Of a stretch of 5,271 bases of DNA, positions 1-4,829 are shown piece by piece. The DNA comes from a bacterium (GTDB lineage: Bacteria; Patescibacteriota; Minisyncoccia; Moranbacterales; DUUL01). The DNA lies in the NCBI GenBank assembly GCA_030641245.1, contig DAOWHU010000100.1, positions 1 through 5,271 on the forward strand. Reading direction: 5' to 3'. The position numbers and the translations under genes were made by a program. The notes beneath the pieces were generated by a model, which ran no database searches, was not told the origin of the DNA, and saw only the letters and a list, made by a program, of their open reading frames with translations. Every line of letters begins with the position of its first letter. The first letter of the stretch is position 1.

Positions 1-600
1 AAAAGTCTTAAGGTAAAAAACATTAGTTTGTCAGCTATTCTGATATCCTCTTCGGCTTTGATATCAACCCCATTGGGAATAATATTTTTTTCCGAATCGA
101 TAACTTTAACAAAATTTTTTGGAATCTTACTTATTCTATCAGCAGTCTTTATCGCAAAATTTAGAAATCCAATTTTCGAAAAAAATCACATTTTTGGATT
201 AATCGCTGGAATAATGTTCGGAGTAGCCTATGTTGTTGATAAGGGTATAGTTCAGCATATACATCCTTTGATTTATATTTTTTGGAGTTTTCTAATGATT
301 TCTATTTTGGGCTTTTTGATAGGCTTTCAAAATGTCATTAATTCTTTAAAAAACAGAAAGCTACCGTCTTTTAAATTCTTGATTTTTTCTGGTATCGGCT
401 ACTTTTTGTTTAATTTGTTTACTTTCAAAGCCTACCGAGTTGGAGGTGAGGTGGGACGAATTGATGCCATCAATACCGCCTATATTTTTATAATCATTAT
501 TTTCGAATATTTTATCCTAAAACATACTCGGGGAATTACCAGAAAACTAATCGCATCAGCCTTAGCTGCTTTGGGAGTTTTTATATTAGGAAACTTATAG
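1..600 (+). CDS. EamA/DMT-family membrane transporter, C-terminal part (5' end outside window)
   Basis: The reading frame is open from base 1 with no stop, so the gene starts upstream; an in-frame TTG at 28 is not a convincing start. About 199 residues are visible, ending in TAG. The first 45 or so show the end of one EamA repeat: a hydrophobic helix, the helix-breaking PLG, a short SESIT loop and a final hydrophobic helix (GILLILSAVFIA). After a charged linker (KFRNPIFEKN) comes a second repeat with about five hydrophobic helices, ending AALGVFILGNL. This two-repeat, roughly 10-helix plan is that of drug/metabolite transporters in the inner membrane, which move small metabolites. The substrate cannot be read from the sequence. 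The gene converges on the next one and shares its terminator. The family call is fairly sure; a different multi-helix permease is possible. Confidence 0.8.
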   Translation, partial: KSLKVKNISLSAILISSSALISTPLGIIFFSESITLTKFFGILLILSAVFIAKFRNPIFEKNHIFGLIAGIMFGVAYVVDKGIVQHIHPLIYIFWSFLMISILGFLIGFQNVINSLKNRKLPSFKFLIFSGIGYFLFNLFTFKAYRVGGEVGRIDAINTAYIFIIIIFEYFILKHTRGITRKLIASALAALGVFILGNL

Positions 601-627
601 CCCACTCTTAAAATTCTAAACAAAATT

Positions 628-666
628 AAAAGCCTTCAACACTAATAGTTCGGTGTGAAGGCTTTT
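628..666. terminator. Bidirectional intrinsic terminator between convergent genes
   Basis: AAAAGCCTTC at 628-637 pairs with GAAGGCTTTT at 657-666. After a bulged A at 638, ACAC (639-642) pairs with GTGT (653-656), leaving a 10-nt loop. The A and T runs at the stem ends give a U tract on either strand. It lies 28 bases after the transporter stop and 22 bases from the stop of the minus-strand gene at 688, so it can end both transcripts. Confidence 0.85.
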
Positions 667-687
667 AAAAATCTGTTTAAAAAAGTT

Positions 688-1035
688 TTATTGATTTACA
701 ATTGATTCGAACTCTTTACTGAAATACTTCCAGATTTTTTTGAAAGTACTTCTAATTTCTTTTTGGAATAAGGGCAATAACAAAATTACCCAAAGAAAGA
801 AAAATCCGAATTCAAGATCTCCTTGAAAAAAAGGCAGGCCCAAACATTTCATTAAAAGAGCACTTGTCCAAAGAACAAAATTGTAAACGGACATAAACCC
901 TCCAATCATGACTGCAACTGGAAAAAAGATTTCGAATATAAAATCTTTTAAGACTCCTCTTCTCAACCCTTTTCTCATATTTTTCGTTTCAAAAATCTGC
1001 TGATCCTGCTGTCTTCTTATAGTGCTAATCATCAT
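688..1035 (-). CDS. Small two-helix membrane protein of unknown function
   Basis: This is a 115-residue protein. The first 30 residues are basic (several Arg and Lys). A long hydrophobic stretch at about 36-62 follows, then a short loop, a second helix at about 76-91 (FGFFFLWVILLLPLF), and a basic amphipathic tail (KKIWKYFSKEFE). By the positive-inside rule both ends are probably cytoplasmic, with a short external loop. The start is well supported: GGAGG at 1046-1050 lies 10 bases before the ATG at 1033-1035. It is the only minus-strand gene here with a strong Shine-Dalgarno site. A second ATG follows immediately (MM). It has its own promoter and is transcribed alone. I do not recognise a family. 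Confidence 0.72.
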   Translation of the reverse strand: MMISTIRRQQDQQIFETKNMRKGLRRGVLKDFIFEIFFPVAVMIGGFMSVYNFVLWTSALLMKCLGLPFFQGDLEFGFFFLWVILLLPLFQKEIRSTFKKIWKYFSKEFESIVNQ

Positions 1036-1103
1036 AACAATACTTCCTCCAAAAAAAATTAATATATACTTCTTTCAAAAAACTACTTTTTCTTTAATAT
1101 CTA

Positions 1104-1132
1104 ACTATAGCACACTTTATCGTTTTTGTAAA
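1104..1132 (-). promoter_or_regulatory. Sigma70-type promoter for the 688-1035 gene
   Basis: Read on the minus strand, the -35 is TTTACA (1127-1132), followed by 17 bases and the -10 TATAGT (1104-1109). TGC just before the -10 makes it an extended -10. Transcription should begin near 1097, giving a leader of about 60 nt that contains the GGAGG site. Confidence 0.75.
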
Positions 1133-1171
1133 TAGAATATTGAGAACCTCCTATTTAAGCCCAATTTTAAA

Positions 1172-1202
1172 CCAAAAAACTCGCCTTTCGACGAGTTTTT
1201 GG
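1172..1202 (-). terminator. Intrinsic terminator of the 269-aa gene, GNRA-capped
   Basis: AAAAACTCG (1175-1183) pairs with CGAGTTTTT (1192-1200), with flanking CC/GG. The 8-nt loop reads TCGAAAGG on the minus strand and can close further as U-C-GAAA-G-G, a GNRA tetraloop on a C-G pair. On the minus strand the stem runs into six T (complement of 1174-1179). It lies 37 bases beyond the stop of the gene at 1239 and also isolates the promoter at 1104-1132. Confidence 0.85.
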
Positions 1203-1220
1203 ATATTGAATATTTCTTCC

Positions 1221-1255
1221 TTTATTGTTCACTGTTCATTACTCATTGATCATTG
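1221..1255 (-). repeat. Degenerate heptamer array overlapping the stop codon of the 269-aa gene
   Basis: On the minus strand five consecutive 7-base units read CAATGAT, CAATGAG, TAATGAA, CAGTGAA, CAATAAA. The array supplies the last codons (..TMINE) and the TAA stop (1239-1241). The units resemble the CAATTAR units in the array upstream of the same gene. Confidence 0.6.
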
Positions 1256-2048
1256 TCCCTAGCGCTTCTTCAACCTCTTCCTCTAATTCCGCCTCTTCTG
1301 CTTCATCAACAGAATCATTGGAATATCCATTCATCAATCTAAAAGCCCAGCCGAACAAACTGAAAGAACTCTCGTTTTCTTCAATCAAAGCCACAATTCC
1401 TGTTCGCTCTTCCATCATAGTACTAAGTTGTTCCTGTAAAGCTAATTTGTTTTCTCCGTCTTCAACTTGATCCATAAGCTGAATCAACTGTCGAATTTGG
1501 TTCCTATTTTGAACCATTGTGCTTCTCAATTGACCCAAATTCTTGTAATCAGTCCCTAGCAAAAAAACCTTGGCTTTATTCTGTTTTTCAATTTTTTCAA
1601 CCGCTCCGATCACTTCATCTTGAATTGCTTCTTGGTCTTCAGCCAACCCCGCTAATTTTTTACCTATTTTAGGTTCATCTTCAGCTACATCCTTTAATCC
1701 TTTAACTACTTTCGCTGCGGAGCCTTTCAGTTCGTCGACACTTTTTGCCTTTGAATTCCTTTTCCCATTCACATCTTCACCTTCAACCTCATCACCACCG
1801 CTAATAGTATTTCTCAAATTTTTATCTTCCCCAGCATTATTAGTACTAGTTTGCGTAGCCTTTCCATTGGAATTAACCGCTTGATCATCCTCAACATTTC
1901 GAACAACCTGCCCCTTAGTTTTATCAACGCTATCTTTTTGAGGCGCATTACTTTGCGCTGAAGCTTTGTCATTTTTGGCTACTGCCACTAAAGAAAACAA
2001 CCCGATTGCCCCAACTACTAAAACCAAACCAACGATTATTTTTTTCAT
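1239..2048 (-). CDS. Exported or membrane-anchored coiled-coil protein of unknown function
   Basis: This is a 269-residue protein. MKK followed by a hydrophobic helix (about 4-24, ending VAVA before KND) is a signal peptide or an N-terminal anchor. Residues 25-105 are polar and low-complexity, rich in N, Q, S, T, D and G, and probably disordered. Residues 105-225 are strongly helical and charged, with coiled-coil character (VEKIEKQNKAK, NQIRQLIQLMDQVEDGENKLALQEQL). A hydrophobic motif, SFSLFGWAFRLMNGYS, sits at 228-243, followed by an acidic tail (EEAELEEEVEEAL). There are no cysteines and no catalytic motif. The LFGW motif may be a membrane-contacting or assembly segment (inference). The start follows an A-rich leader with no Shine-Dalgarno site. 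The gene has its own promoter and terminator. Similar proteins, a signal peptide plus a helical region plus a terminal LFGW-type motif, are in my recollection common as hypothetical proteins in Patescibacteria. Confidence 0.78.
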   Translation of the reverse strand: MKKIIVGLVLVVGAIGLFSLVAVAKNDKASAQSNAPQKDSVDKTKGQVVRNVEDDQAVNSNGKATQTSTNNAGEDKNLRNTISGGDEVEGEDVNGKRNSKAKSVDELKGSAAKVVKGLKDVAEDEPKIGKKLAGLAEDQEAIQDEVIGAVEKIEKQNKAKVFLLGTDYKNLGQLRSTMVQNRNQIRQLIQLMDQVEDGENKLALQEQLSTMMEERTGIVALIEENESSFSLFGWAFRLMNGYSNDSVDEAEEAELEEEVEEALGTMINE

Positions 2049-2071
2049 TTCATTTTTTTATTTATTATTTA

Positions 2072-2091
2072 CCTGCCTGCCGATAGGCGGG
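2072..2091. repeat. GC-rich hairpin repeat
   Basis: CCTGCC (2076-2081) pairs with GGCGGG (2086-2091) around a GATA loop, with one T-G wobble. It is preceded by CCTG, which makes a repeated CCTGCCTGCC. Its GC content stands out sharply from its surroundings. In the minus-strand transcript one pair becomes a mismatch. It lies in the probable 5' UTR of the 269-aa gene, between the heptamer array and the start codon. Dispersed repeats of this flavour are, as I recall, frequent in Patescibacteria genomes. Confidence 0.55.
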
Positions 2092-2159
2092 TTGTTAATT
2101 GCTAATTGCTAATTGCTAATTGCTAATTGCTAATTGTTAATTGTTAATTGTTAATTGTT
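2092..2159. repeat. Tandem heptamer array, nine units
   Basis: Nine perfect 7-base units of TTGYTAA plus a partial one. The order is one TTGTTAA, five TTGCTAA, three TTGTTAA, then TTGTT. On the minus strand the unit is TTARCAA. The single variable base is arranged in blocks, as expected from unit duplication by slippage. The array lies between the candidate -10 box at 2163-2168 and the start codon at 2048, so it is probably transcribed as part of the leader. Confidence 0.9.
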
Positions 2160-2162
2160 CCC

Positions 2163-2171
2163 ATTGTACCA
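2163..2171 (-). promoter_or_regulatory. Extended -10 promoter for the 269-aa gene
   Basis: The minus strand reads TGGTACAAT: a TACAAT -10 (2163-2168) with a TGG extension. The -35 region is weak (TTTGCT at 2185-2190, 16-base spacer). Transcription from about 2156 would include the whole heptamer array in a leader of some 108 nt. Confidence 0.5.
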
Positions 2172-2212
2172 CTTTCTCAAACAAAGCAAAGTTTTTTCGA
2201 TACTAAACCACA

Positions 2213-2240
2213 ACAAAGATACCCTTTCGAGTATCTTTGT
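2213..2240 (-). terminator. Intrinsic terminator of the 218-aa gene, GNRA-capped
   Basis: ACAAAGATAC (2213-2222) pairs perfectly with GTATCTTTGT (2231-2240) around an 8-nt loop identical to that of the terminator at 1172-1202 (TCGAAAGG on the minus strand, closing as C-GAAA-G). The following minus-strand tract is only moderately T-rich. It lies 32 bases past the stop codon. Confidence 0.72.
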
Positions 2241-2272
2241 CTATTAAGAATCCTATAATCCTCTGAAATTAT

Positions 2273-2929
2273 CTACAAAGGTGCCGGTCCAAAAACCTCG
2301 CTTTGCCAATTTCCAAGCCCTGCTCTAGTTGGCGAATGATATTGAGCCCCATGCAATCCTGCACAATCATCATTTTCCACTTGTTGAATAATTGCAAAAG
2401 CTCCCCAAATTACTGCCCCGATTTCAACTCCGTCAGAGCCATACCAAATACCATCAACAGCCACAGCATCCGCTGGCGCCGCTACAATTTTTACAAAATA
2501 GTTCCATTTGCAAACTTGACCTTCGTCTCCTTCATATTCACCAGATTGATGATTTGTAAGCCAAGCTCCAGAACCACGATAGCTAGCATAACCAAGATGA
2601 CGATCGAGTAAGTCATCTCCATCACAATCTTTATTGGAAAGCCAAGCGTCGTTCCACTTCATCATTAGATTTATATCTGCGTATGGCTGACACCAATCCG
2701 CATCACGATAAGCATCGCAATACTTCCCATTGAATAAACGCCCTTGATAATTATATCCCCAGTCGTCGAATCCTATTTCAATAACACTTCCATCAGACGT
2801 CAATAATGTCCCGCTTTGAATAGTTGTACATTCATCTTTTGGTCCTTGCGCTTTTGGTCCTTTTGCCATTACGACTACAACACTAAAAACAAAAACCAAA
2901 GAAAACGTAGCAATAATAATTTTTTTCAT
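2273..2929 (-). CDS. Secreted six-cysteine protein of unknown function
   Basis: This is a 218-residue protein with a clear signal peptide: MKK, a hydrophobic core at 4-20, and probable cleavage after VMA at 22. The mature part is rich in Trp, Tyr, Gly and Asp and has six cysteines (34, 71, 80, 102, 140, 189), enough for three disulfides outside the cytoplasm. Residues 101-109 (DCDGDDLLD) match the DxDxDGxxxD-like calcium loops of dockerin and thrombospondin type-3 repeats, so calcium binding is plausible but unproven. Notable blocks are GYNYQGRLFNGKYCDAYR (59-76), LMMKWNDAWLSNKDCDGD and VCKWNYFVKIVAAPADA. I recall similar unnamed secreted proteins in Patescibacteria but no function. The start follows an A-rich leader without a Shine-Dalgarno site. 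It is a single-gene unit with its own promoter and terminator. No catalytic motif is evident. Confidence 0.82.
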   Translation of the reverse strand: MKKIIIATFSLVFVFSVVVVMAKGPKAQGPKDECTTIQSGTLLTSDGSVIEIGFDDWGYNYQGRLFNGKYCDAYRDADWCQPYADINLMMKWNDAWLSNKDCDGDDLLDRHLGYASYRGSGAWLTNHQSGEYEGDEGQVCKWNYFVKIVAAPADAVAVDGIWYGSDGVEIGAVIWGAFAIIQQVENDDCAGLHGAQYHSPTRAGLGNWQSEVFGPAPL

Positions 2930-3022
2930 ATTTTTTTATTATTTATTAGAACAAAAATCAAATAATTCTTTCGACCTTTATTGTTTTCCTCTATCTGCAA
3001 TGAAGCTTAGTAGCTTAATAAT

Positions 3023-3051
3023 ATTGTATCACTCTAAATCTCAAAGTTCAA
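3023..3051 (-). promoter_or_regulatory. Sigma70-type promoter for the 218-aa gene
   Basis: On the minus strand: -35 TTGAAC (3046-3051), 17 bases, extended -10 TGA-TACAAT (-10 at 3023-3028). The transcript would start near 3016, with a leader of about 87 nt. A short inverted repeat, AAGCT/AGCTT (3003-3016), sits exactly at the predicted start and could be an operator or a 5' stem. Confidence 0.65.
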
Positions 3052-3088
3052 ATTATTTCGCCCTTAGCTTAAGACTCCTTACCCAACC

Positions 3089-3117
3089 TAGACAAAAACC
3101 TTCTCCAATGCTACAAT
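3089..3117 (+). promoter_or_regulatory. Sigma70-type promoter for the 287-aa gene
   Basis: -35 TAGACA (3089-3094), 17 bases, extended -10 TGC-TACAAT (-10 at 3112-3117). Start expected near 3124, leader about 70 nt. It is back-to-back with the promoter at 3023-3051; the two -35 boxes are 37 bases apart, so one regulator could touch both. Confidence 0.7.
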
Positions 3118-3194
3118 TTAACAATCTTTTGAAATAAGCGAAAGAGTGTACTTTTTATCAAAGATTTAAAAAAAATTTGAAAGGAAAACATGTT

Positions 3195-4058
3195 ATGGGA
3201 AAAGACCCTCAAATACCAAATTATGGAAATTGCAAGAATTGTGATCCCACTCACATCTCCCTCAAGGAGATAGAGTCCATGGATAAAACCCTTCAAATTC
3301 TTGAGTCTCCTGGTTCCAGATTAGTATTTTTCAAACTCGACGGTAAGAATCAAGAGCTTTTCTTAAGACCCAGCCCATCTGAAAATGCCATGCTCGAAAG
3401 ACTAAACCTCTGCCTAAAACCTTTCGATAGATTGCAAGCCGGTAAAAATATTTTTTTCCTAGAAACCAGTTCAACCTATCAGGCAAGTCTTCTTCAATCG
3501 CTAGTTTTTGATTTTAATAATAAAACACCATTAGCAATTACCCGAGGTTACCTCCTCGAAATTGTTTATAAAATCAACAATTCTCAAATTGAAGACTTAA
3601 TTATAACGCTGGTAAAGCAAAGAGTTAAAATCAGAAAAGCAAAACAACAACAATCAATTTTACTCAGAGAATACTCTTCATTAGCCGACCTTTCAACGGG
3701 ACAACTTAGCGGATCAGAAATCGATGAGATCGAAACAATCCGGAAGGATCTCGAAAAGCTTTTTGCGAAGAGTGGGGAATTGTCAGAAGAGATAGAGATC
3801 AATGCCAGTCTTCTCAAAAACTATTATGGCGATAGCCAAGATCAACTCTTGGCAGTTGCCATCGACCCAAAAAACAATGCTCCTTGTGTTGTGATGAAGA
3901 AAGAGGTCAATGATGAATCCACGGAAATTCCATCATCCCTAAAATGTCAAGTTGTGCTGGAACACCTTCTTGGAAAAAAGTTGCTCCCTGAATACCAGAA
4001 AGCCCTAGGGGTCAAAGAAAAAATAGCTAAAATAAAAGAAATTTTAGTTACCCTCTAA
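3195..4058 (+). CDS. Cytoplasmic coiled-coil protein of unknown function with an N-terminal CxxC
   Basis: I choose the ATG at 3195 (287 residues) because AAAGGA at 3180-3185 sits 9 bases upstream. The longer frame from a TTG at 3177 would bury that ribosome site inside the gene. The N-terminus has one CxxC (Cys13, Cys16), too little for a full zinc site unless it dimerises. Residues 20-130 look like a mixed alpha/beta domain (SRLVFFKLDGKNQELFLRPS; KNIFFLETSSTYQASLLQSLVFDF). About 132-212 is charged and helical, a likely coiled coil (LVKQRVKIRKAKQQQ, IDEIETIRKDLEKLFAKSGELSEEI). The C-terminal part (213-287) ends in a basic helix. There is no signal peptide or membrane segment. It does not match a family I can name. 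It is a single-gene unit with its own promoter and terminator. Confidence 0.78.
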   Translation: MGKDPQIPNYGNCKNCDPTHISLKEIESMDKTLQILESPGSRLVFFKLDGKNQELFLRPSPSENAMLERLNLCLKPFDRLQAGKNIFFLETSSTYQASLLQSLVFDFNNKTPLAITRGYLLEIVYKINNSQIEDLIITLVKQRVKIRKAKQQQSILLREYSSLADLSTGQLSGSEIDEIETIRKDLEKLFAKSGELSEEIEINASLLKNYYGDSQDQLLAVAIDPKNNAPCVVMKKEVNDESTEIPSSLKCQVVLEHLLGKKLLPEYQKALGVKEKIAKIKEILVTL

Positions 4059-4082
4059 CTCTTTGATTTTAACCAAAATCTT

Positions 4083-4119
4083 AAAGCCCGGATTGCACCA
4101 ATACGCAACCCGGGTTTTT
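4083..4119 (+). terminator. Intrinsic terminator of the 287-aa gene
   Basis: CCCGG (4087-4091) pairs with CCGGG (4110-4114). Past one A-C mismatch, TTGC (4093-4096) pairs with GCAA (4105-4108), leaving an 8-nt loop. AAA on the left and TTTTT (4115-4119) on the right complete a classical terminator 24 bases after the stop codon. Confidence 0.88.
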
Positions 4120-4131
4120 GAATATAATAAA

Positions 4132-4170
4132 GGCATTTTGAAACGATGATCAAAATGCCTATTATTTTTT
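4132..4170. terminator. Terminator-like hairpin inside direct-repeat copy 1
   Basis: GGCATTTTGA (4132-4141) pairs perfectly with TCAAAATGCC (4150-4159) around an 8-nt loop. It is followed on the plus strand by TATTATTTTTT (4160-4170) and on the minus strand by TTTATTATATT. It could back up the terminator at 4083-4119, or end a minus-strand RNA from the element at 4183-4318. Confidence 0.6.
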
Positions 4171-4190
4171 GATGGACCTGTCGAGAGTTT
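4133..4190. repeat. 58-bp perfect direct repeat, copy 1
   Basis: Identical over 58 bases to 4338-4395, offset 205. It contains the GCATTTTGA/TCAAAATGC hairpin, a T-rich tract, and GATGGACCTGTCGAGAGTTT at its right edge. Sequence to its right (GCGTC) differs completely from that after copy 2 (AACTC). Sequence to its left shows only weak A/T-rich similarity (about 8 of 10). Confidence 0.95.
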
Positions 4191-4318
4191 GCGTCAAGTC
4201 ACTAAACTTATGCTACGTCTAGCGACTTGCATTCATTAAGTGCTTCCTACCCGGGCTCACCAGGCCCTCTCCAATTCCTCACTTGCTCAGAATGTACTGG
4301 CTCCGCCTTTAAACTCTC
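4183..4318 (-). ncRNA. Candidate structured RNA or small inverted-repeat element (element A)
   Basis: No frame is open through this stretch. GAGAGTTT (4183-4190) and AAACTCTC (4311-4318) form an 8-bp closing helix. Inside, CATTC (4230-4234) pairs with GAATG (4290-4294), nested with AAGTG/CACTT and a GGGC/GCCC hairpin. Separately, on the minus strand, CAAGTCGCTA pairs with TAGTGACTTG (10 bp with one G-U). It is much richer in GC than its surroundings. Read on the minus strand, the hairpin of repeat copy 1 would serve as terminator. No clear promoter was found. AGGAAGCA in a hairpin context on this strand recalls the SRP RNA tip, but the flanking arms do not pair as SRP requires. A decayed mobile element is the main alternative. 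Confidence 0.35.
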
Positions 4319-4337
4319 CCTTTTTAATAAACAAAAA

Positions 4338-4395
4338 GCATTTTGAAACGATGATCAAAATGCCTATTATTTTTTGATGGACCTGTCGAGAGTTT
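4338..4395. repeat. 58-bp perfect direct repeat, copy 2
   Basis: Exact copy of 4133-4190. Its hairpin is GCATTTTGA (4338-4346) with TCAAAATGC (4355-4363). It is followed by TATTATTTTTT on the plus strand and by TTTTTGTTT on the minus strand, so it can also terminate in both directions. It ends at 4395, exactly where the coding-like fragment at 4396 begins. Confidence 0.95.
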
Positions 4396-4551
4396 AACTC
4401 GCACCTCCGCCCACAACCAATTAATCTACCTGTAGATAAATTAACTGGCGAAGAAAGAATCTTCGGAAGCGATGCAATCACATTGCTACCAGCCCACAAG
4501 ACTCAAAATTGGAATAAACTAAGCCCATTCATGAATTTTTCTTTAAAATGA
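4396..4551 (+). pseudogene. Orphan 3' end of a protein-coding gene
   Basis: One frame encodes 51 residues (NSHLRPQPINLPVDKLTGEE..., ending FMNFSLK) and stops at TGA 4549-4551. Composition is protein-like: mixed charge, Pro at 6, 8 and 12, balanced hydrophobic residues, ordinary codons. The frame has no ATG, GTG or TTG near its beginning, no ribosome site, and upstream it runs into repeat copy 2 and a stop at 4375-4377. The abrupt switch at the repeat edge suggests the 5' part was lost in a rearrangement. I cannot name the parent family. The frame could be open by chance. Confidence 0.4.
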
Positions 4552-4640
4552 AGATTCTGAAATCTGAATTCCTCTTAATAGAAGATTTTATTCTTCAGGA
4601 CAATAAAGAAAATGAACAAAAAAGAACTATAAAAAATAAA
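4552..4640. other. AT-rich intergenic stretch, U-tract of element B
   Basis: No convincing frame on either strand. Its right end (4626-4640) reads on the minus strand as AATTTATTTTTT directly after the closing helix of the element at 4641-4798, which suits a terminator tail for a minus-strand RNA. Confidence 0.4.
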
Positions 4641-4798
4641 TTGGGGGTTGGGATGGATTAGGTTCCTTCCCGAAAACCGTTCGTTCCATTCGAAAAGCTG
4701 TTTTTCTGGTCTACGTTTCCACTATGCGTCACCAATTAACTACCGCACAGAATGCTGACGATTTACGACCGCCGGTTTTGTCGCTCCTCAACCCCCAA
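4641..4798 (-). ncRNA. Candidate structured small RNA, about 160 nt (element B)
   Basis: TTGGGGGTTG (4641-4650) and CAACCCCCAA (4789-4798) form a perfect 10-bp closing helix. Inside, AAAACCG (4673-4679) pairs with CGGTTTT (4773-4779). Then come two side hairpins: CCATT..CTGG at 4686-4709 (stem of GAAAA/TTTTC plus CCA/TGG, 5-nt loop) and CTATGCG/CGCACAG at 4722-4750 (7 bp with one wobble). No frame is open through it. On the minus strand the closing helix is followed by a U-rich tract, and a consensus promoter lies just upstream. A second -10-like TATAGT (4806-4811 on the minus strand) would start RNA almost at the helix. It does not match RNase P, tmRNA, 6S or SRP RNA by their conserved blocks. 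A small non-autonomous transposon with 10-bp terminal repeats is the alternative. Confidence 0.45.
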
Positions 4799-4829
4799 AT
4801 ATCACTATACAAAATTTCATTATTTTTAA

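Noticed and set aside
1225..1470. Plus-strand 81-aa Ser-rich frame
   Set aside because: Antisense shadow of the acidic and helical C-terminal coding region of the 269-aa protein; its Ser richness simply mirrors Glu/Ala codons.
2092..2159. Heptamer array as a CRISPR array
   Set aside because: Units of 7 bases with no spacers; a simple tandem repeat.
2303..2611. Plus-strand 102-aa frame
   Set aside because: Lies wholly antisense to the secreted six-cysteine protein gene, which has a signal peptide, promoter and terminator.
3111..3296. Minus-strand 61-aa frame
   Set aside because: Overlaps the promoter, leader and start of the 287-aa gene in antisense, with no initiation signals.
3584..3817. 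Minus-strand 77-aa frame
   Set aside because: Antisense within the coiled-coil coding region of the 287-aa gene.
4183..4318. Element A as SRP (4.5S) RNA because the minus strand reads GTGAGCC...AGGAAGCAC
   Set aside because: The stretch aligns with the SRP tip at roughly 18 of 25 positions, but the GGAA tetraloop is not intact and the flanking sequences do not form the long rod helix. Similarity judged insufficient.
4287..4499. Minus-strand 70-aa frame across repeat copy 2
   Set aside because: It crosses the repeat hairpin and lies opposite the more protein-like plus-strand fragment; no ribosome site or family features.
4741..4780. ACAGAA on the plus strand of element B as the P4 part of RNase P RNA
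   Set aside because: The partner block GAGGAAAGTCC and the other universal RNase P segments are absent, and the element is far too short.
4641..4798. Element B as an integron attC site
   Set aside because: No GTTRRRY/RYYYAAC core sites in the expected places and no integrase or cassette arrangement.
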